The notes under the pieces: generated by a model
Told to the model about the DNA's origin: nothing
The model's database searches: none
What the model saw: the letters and a program-made list of their open reading frames with translations, nothing else
In this document: positions 6,685 through 11,461 of the stretch, piece by piece
Position numbering within the stretch: position 1 is the first letter of the stretch
Layout: each line of letters opens with the position of its first letter
Position numbers and translations under genes: made by a program
NCBI GenBank assembly: GCA_005791855.1
Contig: SXUH01000431.1
Span: 1-11,461 of the forward strand
Length of the DNA stretch: 11,461 nucleotides
From: Bdellovibrionales bacterium
Lineage (GTDB): Bacteria > Bdellovibrionota > Bacteriovoracia > Bacteriovoracales > Bacteriovoracaceae
Direction of reading: 5' to 3'

Positions 6685-7527
6685 TTAGAATTTCCCGATG
6701 TCGTTCGCCGCTTTCCCGGAGATGCTATCGTAGGCGTTGATCGCCTTCTGGATGGACTCGAAGTGCCGGTGCGCCTTGATGAGCTCCGACATCTCTTCGA
6801 TCGCATTCACGTTAGACCCTTCGAGGAAACCCTGGTTCACGGTCGTTTTCGTATCTGTTCTTATGACGTTGGTCTCGTCCGGCGTGATGAAGAGCGCGTT
6901 CCCTTCCTTGCGGAGGGCGTGCCGGTCCTTGAACTCGACCACCGAGAGCCGGCCCACGGCCCCGTCCCTGGTGAGGACGTCCCCTTCGAGCGAGATGGTG
7001 AGCTTGGTGTTGGTCGGAACCCGGAGGATTCTCTCCTCCGGCGCCGGGACGCTGCCGAGGGCGGCGGGCCCGCGGAGGGCCTCCGGAGCTGCGCTCAGGG
7101 CCCCGAGGACCTTGTACCCGTGGTCCGTCACGAGCTCCCCGTCCTTGGAGAGAGAGAGGTTCCCCTTCCGGGTGAAGCGCACGCCGGTCGGCGTGAGGAC
7201 CTCCAGGAATCCTTCTCCCTGGAGGGCGACGTCGAGGGGATTGTGGGTCGGGGTCAGCTGCCCCTGTTCGAAGATGGTGAAGCTCCCGTCGACCGCGACC
7301 ATCGCGTTCTCCGCGCCCTGGGTGTGGTAGAAGTCGGCCGGGGAGAACTCCTTGCGGGGGATGTCGATGTCCTCGACCCCTTTGGTGAGGGCCGTGAGGT
7401 GCTCCTTGAAGACCAGCTGGTCCTTCTTGAACCCGACCGTGTTGGCGTTTGCCACGTTATTCGCGATGGTCTCAACCTTCTGCTGCTGAGCCACCTGTCC
7501 GGACAACGACACCCAAATGTTACTCAT
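6685..7527 (-). CDS. flgF: FlgF, proximal/distal rod protein
   Basis: FlgF is a minor rod subunit, paralogous to FlgG. The open frame extends upstream to 7701, but the true start is the ATG at 7527-7525. It gives MSNIWVSLSGQVAQQQKVET and then NNVANANTVGFKKDQLVF (23-40), the normal rod N-terminus, and has AAGGAG just ahead. The upstream extension lacks family similarity and would cross the promoter region. The product is 280 aa, slightly longer than FlgF in enterics (about 251). The excess is partly an Ala/Pro-rich insert at about residues 142-165 in the central domain. The C-terminal domain (about 231-280) has FLEGSNVNAIEEMSELIKAH, then RHFESIQKAI. As first gene of its unit it follows a regulatory gap of about 190 bases shared with divergent xseB. 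Confidence 0.93.
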   Translation of the reverse strand: MSNIWVSLSGQVAQQQKVETIANNVANANTVGFKKDQLVFKEHLTALTKGVEDIDIPRKEFSPADFYHTQGAENAMVAVDGSFTIFEQGQLTPTHNPLDVALQGEGFLEVLTPTGVRFTRKGNLSLSKDGELVTDHGYKVLGALSAAPEALRGPAALGSVPAPEERILRVPTNTKLTISLEGDVLTRDGAVGRLSVVEFKDRHALRKEGNALFITPDETNVIRTDTKTTVNQGFLEGSNVNAIEEMSELIKAHRHFESIQKAINAYDSISGKAANDIGKF

Positions 7528-7550
7528 AGACTCCTTCGTCCTGATGGAGC

Positions 7551-7566
7551 GGGCAAAAAAATGCCC
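7551..7566 (-). other. Small hairpin in the flgF 5' leader
   Basis: In the minus-strand RNA, GGGCA and UGCCC form a 5-bp stem around a loop of six U. It ends 24 bases before the flgF ATG. The two GGA triplets between the hairpin and the ATG (CAGGACG and AAGGAGT) overlap the ribosome site. No family of leader elements is recognised. Confidence 0.35.
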
Positions 7567-7575
7567 TTGTGAGCC

Positions 7576-7597
7576 ATAATAGCAACCCGGGTGACAG
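7576..7597 (-). promoter_or_regulatory. Promoter for flgF-flgG-flgA-flgH-flgI (extended -10 or sigma54-like)
   Basis: Two readings overlap on the minus strand. First, TGCTATTAT is an extended -10 (TATTAT at 7581-7576, 5 of 6), but no good -35 stands 16-18 bases upstream. Second, CTGTCAC (7597-7591), five bases, then TTGCT (7585-7581) fits the spacing of a sigma54 -24/-12 site (YTGGCAC-N5-TTGCW), with one mismatch in the important GG pair. Either would start transcription about 40-45 bases ahead of the flgF ATG. Sigma54 control of rod and ring genes is known in several polarly flagellated bacteria, but the sequence cannot decide here. Confidence 0.5.
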
Positions 7598-7620
7598 AAA
7601 CCTAGCATAGGCAATTTACT
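7591..7620 (+). promoter_or_regulatory. Candidate promoter for xseB
   Basis: GTGACA (7591-7596, 5 of 6 to TTGACA) is followed by an 18-base spacer and TTTACT (7615-7620, 4 of 6). It lies about 90 bases ahead of xseB. Its -35 is the same DNA as the -24-like part of the divergent flgF site. A weaker alternative is TTGTCT (7646-7651) with GAGAAT (7670-7675). Confidence 0.35.
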
Positions 7621-7713
7621 CCGCACAAAGTAAGTCCTTGATACCTTGTCTAAGCCCTCGAGACTGTGGGAGAATGGCTCGAAAGAAAGTGTCAAAGCCA
7701 TAACGGGACGGAA

Positions 7714-7938
7714 ATGGAACCAGCAAAAACTTCTACCTTTGACTTCGAAGCCTCTCTCAAGGAGCTAGAGAAGATTGTCCGAGACCTCGAGTCGGGAGAT
7801 GTGAACCTCGACCAGAGCATCAAGAAGTTCGAACAGGGGATCGAGCTCTACAAGAACTGCCGCCAGACCCTCGAGAACGCCGAGAAGAAAATCAAAATCC
7901 TGAGCGATAGCCTCAAAGAAATAGATTATAAAGAGTAG
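7714..7938 (+). CDS. xseB: Exonuclease VII small subunit (XseB)
   Basis: XseB is the small helical subunit of exonuclease VII, which with XseA degrades single-stranded DNA from both ends. The product is 74 aa, normal for the family (about 70-80). Family blocks are FDFEASLKELEKIVRDLESG (residues 9-28), DVNLDQSIKKFEQGIELYKN (29-48), and CRQTLENAEKKIKIL with the conserved Cys-x-x-x-Leu-x-x-Ala-Glu pattern. The ATG at 7714 is chosen over the in-frame GTG at 7666 because the extra 16 residues lack family similarity and the ATG has a GGGACGGAA-type ribosome site. No xseA is in the window, and the usual neighbours (ispA, dxs) are also absent. mrcA follows after 58 bases on the same strand. Confidence 0.93.
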   Translation: MEPAKTSTFDFEASLKELEKIVRDLESGDVNLDQSIKKFEQGIELYKNCRQTLENAEKKIKILSDSLKEIDYKE

Positions 7939-7963
7939 GTCTTTCTTTAACCGCAAATTCCTT

Positions 7964-7969
7964 TAGAAT
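7964..7969 (+). promoter_or_regulatory. Possible -10 element ahead of mrcA
   Basis: TAGAAT matches TATAAT at 5 of 6 positions and lies in an AT-rich stretch just after xseB. No convincing -35 box is found at 16-18 bases upstream (CTTTCT at 7941-7946 matches 2 of 6). A start near 7975 would leave about 22 bases to the mrcA TTG, including its ribosome site. mrcA may instead be read through from xseB. Confidence 0.3.
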
Positions 7970-7996
7970 AAGCATGAACACAACTAAGGACCGTCC

Positions 7997-10699
7997 TTGA
8001 AACGACTAGTGAAAACGCTCGCTGTGCTCAGCGTTCTCTTTATATTTGGTCTCTGCGCCCTCGTGGGAATCTTCTTCTACATCTCCATGGACCTGCCGCA
8101 GATCAACTCCCTCAAAGACTACAACCCGCCGATGAACTCGAAGATCCTGTCCCGGGACGGAGAGGTCCTCCTCGACATCGGGACGGAGACGAGGGAAGTC
8201 GTCTCCTTCGAGAAGATGCCAAAGAAGGTGGTGAACGCGTTCCTGGCCGCGGAGGACGATAACTTCTACAACCACGAAGGCATCGACTACTACGGCATCG
8301 TCCGGGCCTTCATCGTCAACATGAAGGAAGGCCGGCTGGTGCAGGGGGGGTCGACGATCACCCAGCAGGTGGCCAAGTCCTTCCTCCTGACCAAGGAACG
8401 GACCATCTCCCGGAAGGTCAAGGACCTCCTCCTCGCCCGGAAGATCGAGCAGAAGTTCTCCAAGGAAGAGATCCTCTACCTCTACCTCAACCAGGTCTAC
8501 CTCGGCGGCGGCTACTACGGGGTCAAGGCCGCGTTCAAGGGGTACTTCGACAAGGAGCTCGAGGAAGCCACCCCCGCGGAGAGCGCGTTGGTCGCGGGCC
8601 TCCTCGTGGCCCCCGGGCGGTACTCGCCGTACGTCAACCCCCAGTACGCGAAGGTCCGGCAGAACTACGTCCTGAAGCGGATGTACGAGACCAAGAAGAT
8701 CACCGAGGAAGAGTACAAGACGGCGCTGGCCGAAGACATCAAGATGCGGATCCGGAAGCCCAACGACCTCAAGGGTGGCCACTTCACCGACTGGGTTCGG
8801 CAGGAAGTGATGAAGGCCGTGGGCACCGAAGAGTTCCTCAACAACGGCTTCAAGGTCGTCACGACCCTCGACTGGGGCCTCCAGCAGAAAGCCGAGCAGA
8901 GCGTGCGGACCCACGTCAAGGACCTGGACAAGCGCCAGGGCTTCAAGGGTCCGATCCAGCAGCTGGCCGGAGAGGACGAGATCAAGAACTACCTCGTCAC
9001 CGAGCGGAAGAAGATCCTGAAGGACCAGTCCACCTACTTCACCTTCACCGTCGCCGGGAAGAACAAGTTCGAGTTCCACGAGGAGGAGGACGCCCTCAAC
9101 AAGAGCCTCTCCTACTACCAGGACGAAGAGGAGAAGATCAACGAGCGGTTCAAGAAGCTCGTGGACATCGGCAACTCCCCCGATGACGAGTTCGCGAAGC
9201 TCCTCGAGCCGAACCGGTCCTACCACGGCGTGGTGCTGAAGACCGACGACCTCAAGCGCACCATCCTGGTCGACATCGCCGGCACCCGGGTCATCATCCC
9301 GGAGAGCGAGTTCGACTGGGCCCACGAGCGGAAGTTCGGCGAGCACCCCGTCTACTTCCAGCCGCAGAAGGCACCGTCGAAGATCCTCAAGCGCGGAAGC
9401 GTGATCCTCGTGACCATCGAAAAGGAGCTCCAGAGCTCCGACAAGTTCATCAACTCCGCCTTCTTCGCCAAGTACAAGGACGCGGGCCTCCGGAGCCTCC
9501 TCGGGAAGCAGCTCTTCTACAAAGGGAAGCTCGACCAGGAGCCGGAGGTCGAAGGCGCCCTCATCGCCCTCAACTCGCACAACGGGGAGATCGTGACCCT
9601 CGTCGGCGGGGTGGACTTCCAGAAGTCCCAGTTCAACCGCGCGATCCAGTCCTCGCGGCAACCGGGTTCGGCGTTCAAGCCTTTCATCTACGCCGCGAGC
9701 CTCGAGAACGGCTACAACCCGTCTTCGATCCTCATGGATTCTCCCCAGGCCCTCGGTGGAGTGGATGATTCCTTGAGCTGGAAGCCGAGGAACTACGACG
9801 GCGAGTTCAAGGGACCGATGACCCTTCGGAACGCCCTCGAGGTCAGCCGGAACATTCCGACGGTCCGCCTCGTCCAGAACCTCGGGGTGGAGAAGATCCA
9901 TAGCTTCTCCTCCCGTCTACACATCCACGCCGACATCCCCCGGGACATGAGCTTATCCCTGGGGTCCTTCGGGATCAGCCTCGCCGAGCTCACCAAGGCC
10001 TACGGGATCTTCCCCAACGGAGGAAAGGCCCTGAAGCTCAAACACATCACCTCGATCAAAGACCGGACGGGGAAGTCCTATCCCATCCCTTCCGCCGAAG
10101 CACCGGTCATCCCGAAGCCGAAGCCGGTGACCCCGTCTGCCGCCGCACCGGAGGTCAACAAGCAGGAGAACCCATTCCTCACCAACCTGAACGAAACCCA
10201 GGTCTACGATCCTCGCCTGGCCTACGTCATGACCAACCTCCTCCGGGGCGTGACTCTCTACGGAACCGCGGCGGCCGCCGGAAAGCTCAGCACCAACATC
10301 GGCGGGAAGACCGGAACCACGAACAACTACGTGGACGCCCTCTTCGTCGGCTTCTCGGAAAACCTCGTCGTCGGGTCCTGGGCCGGGTTCGATGACAACA
10401 GGCCCCTGGGCTACGGAGAAACCGGCGGGAAGGCGGCCCTTCCCATCTGGATGGACTACATGAGCTCCGCCATCGCGAAGTACGGAGCTCCGGAGTTCAA
10501 CATGCCGGAGGGGATCACCACCATGCTGATCAACAAGGAGACGGGCAAGCCCCTTCCTCCGGAGTCCGCCGATGGCTTCCTGGAATCCTACGTGGTTGGC
10601 TTCGACCCCAATTCGGACAACAACCTACTGGAGCAGGATGGTCAGACTCCCGGCGCGAACCCGACCCTGGACGACGACGATTATTTCATGAATCAGTAA
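7997..10699 (+). CDS. mrcA: Class A penicillin-binding protein 1A (bifunctional peptidoglycan synthase)
   Basis: This enzyme polymerises lipid II into glycan strands and cross-links the stem peptides in the periplasm. The 900-aa product has one N-terminal membrane anchor (about 7-30). The GT51 glycosyltransferase domain (about 50-230) shows EDDNFYNHEGID (catalytic Glu86), GGSTITQQ (117-124) and RKVKD (139-143), where Asp143 stands in place of the usual Glu. An OB-like insert domain of the PBP1A type spans about 315-480. The transpeptidase has S558-A-F-K561 (nucleophile and base), S617-R-N and K771-T-G. A Pro-rich insert sits at about 697-715, and the tail is acidic (DDDD at 892-895). The start is TTG at 7997 with TAAGGA 6 bases ahead; no other start precedes the anchor in frame. 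PBP1A is favoured over PBP1B because of the OB insert and the FNRAIQSSRQPGSAFKPF block. The TonB-like gene follows after 42 bases. Confidence 0.95.
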   Translation: MKRLVKTLAVLSVLFIFGLCALVGIFFYISMDLPQINSLKDYNPPMNSKILSRDGEVLLDIGTETREVVSFEKMPKKVVNAFLAAEDDNFYNHEGIDYYGIVRAFIVNMKEGRLVQGGSTITQQVAKSFLLTKERTISRKVKDLLLARKIEQKFSKEEILYLYLNQVYLGGGYYGVKAAFKGYFDKELEEATPAESALVAGLLVAPGRYSPYVNPQYAKVRQNYVLKRMYETKKITEEEYKTALAEDIKMRIRKPNDLKGGHFTDWVRQEVMKAVGTEEFLNNGFKVVTTLDWGLQQKAEQSVRTHVKDLDKRQGFKGPIQQLAGEDEIKNYLVTERKKILKDQSTYFTFTVAGKNKFEFHEEEDALNKSLSYYQDEEEKINERFKKLVDIGNSPDDEFAKLLEPNRSYHGVVLKTDDLKRTILVDIAGTRVIIPESEFDWAHERKFGEHPVYFQPQKAPSKILKRGSVILVTIEKELQSSDKFINSAFFAKYKDAGLRSLLGKQLFYKGKLDQEPEVEGALIALNSHNGEIVTLVGGVDFQKSQFNRAIQSSRQPGSAFKPFIYAASLENGYNPSSILMDSPQALGGVDDSLSWKPRNYDGEFKGPMTLRNALEVSRNIPTVRLVQNLGVEKIHSFSSRLHIHADIPRDMSLSLGSFGISLAELTKAYGIFPNGGKALKLKHITSIKDRTGKSYPIPSAEAPVIPKPKPVTPSAAAPEVNKQENPFLTNLNETQVYDPRLAYVMTNLLRGVTLYGTAAAAGKLSTNIGGKTGTTNNYVDALFVGFSENLVVGSWAGFDDNRPLGYGETGGKAALPIWMDYMSSAIAKYGAPEFNMPEGITTMLINKETGKPLPPESADGFLESYVVGFDPNSDNNLLEQDGQTPGANPTLDDDDYFMNQ

Positions 10700-10741
10700 T
10701 CTTTAGGCCCCCGGTTCCGATAGGACTTCTACGGAGGTCCC

Positions 10742-11461
10742 ATGCGGTCCATCTCTCTGGAGAACAGGTCATTCTACGTCTTACTCGGAATCATCTTCGC
10801 CCTGCACGCAGCGGTGATGGTGGTGAAGATCCGGGAGGAGATCACGACGACCCTCTCCTCGCTCCCGAAGGTCATCCGGCTCAAGCTCCAAGACTCGACG
10901 ACGGAGCCGGCGCTCCTCACTCCGACGAAGAGGCAGATCGTCCAGTCCGAGGACGCGGCCACGCAGGAGAAGCCTCTGGAAAAGGCTTTCCTCAGTGACA
11001 AGGACCGTGCCTTCGAGCGGCAGACCGTGGCCAAGGAGATCGCCGTCTTCAATCGGGCGGGCCTCGGCAACGCCGCCGTCACGCAGAAAGCGAAGACCGC
11101 GGAAGCTCGCAAGGAACAGAAGAAGCCAGCCCTGAAGGACCTGAAGCTCTCGGACGTCGGGATCGAAGCCGCGAAGCCGATTCCCGTGAAGCCCGACCGC
11201 GTCCCGGCCAGCCAGATGCTAAAGGGCAGGGAGAACGGAGACCCGCTTTCCCAGGGCTTCTCCGCCACCAACGACTACGTGGAAGAAGTCGCCCTCGGTG
11301 ACTTCACGCAGCTCAACACCGTGGAGTACAAGTTCTACGGATTCTTCCACCGGATCCGGCAGAAGCTCGAGCAGTTCTGGGGGAAGAGCATCCAGGAGAA
11401 GGCCAACAACCTCTTCAGATCGGGCCGGAGGATCGCCTCCAACGGCGACCTCATCACATCC
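10742..11461 (+). CDS. TonB/AgmX-like membrane-anchored protein (partial, runs off right edge)
   Basis: The frame starts at ATG 10742 behind a strong GGAGGT (10733-10738) and is open for 240 codons to the window edge. A single membrane segment (about 11-28, FYVLLGIIFALHAAVMVV) follows a short cytoplasmic start, giving the topology of a TonB-type energy transducer. Residues 30-175 are charged and Lys/Pro/Ala-rich, probably an extended periplasmic spacer. They include FLSDKDRAFERQT (83-95), a motif I associate with delta-proteobacterial TonB-like proteins. A conserved-looking block, DFTQLNTVEYKFYGFFHRIR (188-207), leads into the expected C-terminal TonB fold, which is cut by the edge. The likely role is to couple inner-membrane energy or motion to an envelope partner, but no ExbB, ExbD or receptor gene is visible. 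Its place just after mrcA suggests an envelope function. The name is a family-level guess. Confidence 0.72.
   Translation, partial: MRSISLENRSFYVLLGIIFALHAAVMVVKIREEITTTLSSLPKVIRLKLQDSTTEPALLTPTKRQIVQSEDAATQEKPLEKAFLSDKDRAFERQTVAKEIAVFNRAGLGNAAVTQKAKTAEARKEQKKPALKDLKLSDVGIEAAKPIPVKPDRVPASQMLKGRENGDPLSQGFSATNDYVEEVALGDFTQLNTVEYKFYGFFHRIRQKLEQFWGKSIQEKANNLFRSGRRIASNGDLITS

Noticed and set aside
7528..7701. An N-terminal extension of flgF by 58 codons to 7701.
   Set aside because: The rod-protein family begins at MSNIWVSLSG (7527), which has its own ribosome site. The extension would cover the promoter region and has no family similarity.
8006..9901. A 631-codon open frame on the minus strand, antisense to mrcA.
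   Set aside because: It is a shadow of biased codon use in mrcA. The product is a Val/Leu/Asp/Glu-rich low-complexity string without recognisable domains, while the plus strand encodes a complete PBP1A with all motifs.
10700..10741. A possible terminator or promoter between mrcA and the TonB-like gene.
   Set aside because: No stem followed by a T-tract and no -10/-35 pair was found in these 42 bases. Only the ribosome site is visible, so co-transcription is preferred.
10774..11271. A 165-codon minus-strand frame opposite the TonB-like gene.
   Set aside because: The plus-strand frame has a strong ribosome site, a membrane anchor and a conserved block. The antisense product is Ser/Arg/Phe-rich with no features.
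1..11461. A novel defence system, mobile element or CRISPR array.
   Set aside because: All long true frames match flagellar, cell-wall, exonuclease VII or TonB-like families. No repeats, integrase, transposase or shifted base composition were seen.

Overview
The window is a flagellar gene block on the minus strand, followed by a short divergent cluster on the plus strand that carries cell-envelope and DNA-repair functions. The DNA is GC-rich by eye, with strong use of C- or G-ending codons. This is why very long but spurious open frames lie antisense to the true genes. The order flgF-flgG-flgA-flgH-flgI-flgJ-flgM-flgN-flgK-flgL, a FlgJ with only the rod-binding domain, a P-ring and a lipoprotein L-ring all point to a diderm Gram-negative. 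The gene order and the style of the TonB-like protein at the right edge suggest a delta-proteobacterial type of organism, perhaps Bdellovibrionota. That placement is inference from recalled family resemblance, not a database result.

Layout, in the direction of minus-strand transcription: flgF starts at 7527, followed by flgG, flgA, flgH and flgI, with gaps of 13 and 1 bases and then 4-base ATGA overlaps. A rho-independent terminator (3237 to 3202) follows flgI. Directly against its T-tract lies a good sigma70-type promoter (3201 to 3172) that drives flgJ, flgM, flgN, flgK and flgL. flgL runs off the left edge. The first unit encodes the distal rod (FlgF, FlgG), the P-ring and its chaperone (FlgI, FlgA) and the L-ring (FlgH). 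The second encodes the rod-binding protein (FlgJ), the anti-sigma-28 checkpoint protein (FlgM), the chaperone for hook-filament junction proteins (FlgN) and the junction proteins themselves (FlgK, FlgL). Grouping FlgM with FlgN, FlgK and FlgL fits the step at which the finished hook lets FlgM be exported and late substrates be released.

Plus strand: xseB (exonuclease VII small subunit) at 7714, mrcA (a class A penicillin-binding protein of the PBP1A type) from a TTG start at 7997, and the first 240 codons of a TonB/AgmX-like membrane-anchored protein at 10742. The short gaps (58 and 42 bases) allow co-transcription, although a -10-like TAGAAT lies just ahead of mrcA.

No tRNA, rRNA, CRISPR array, insertion sequence or attachment site was seen, and no gene-free stretch exceeds 300 bases. 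The gaps of note are 3121-3267 (terminator plus promoter) and 7528-7713 (divergent regulatory region). I see no new multi-gene system. The points worth a second look are regulatory (a terminator abutting a promoter, a promoter-like site inside flgJ, a sigma54-like site ahead of flgF) plus some departures within FlgH and PBP1A.
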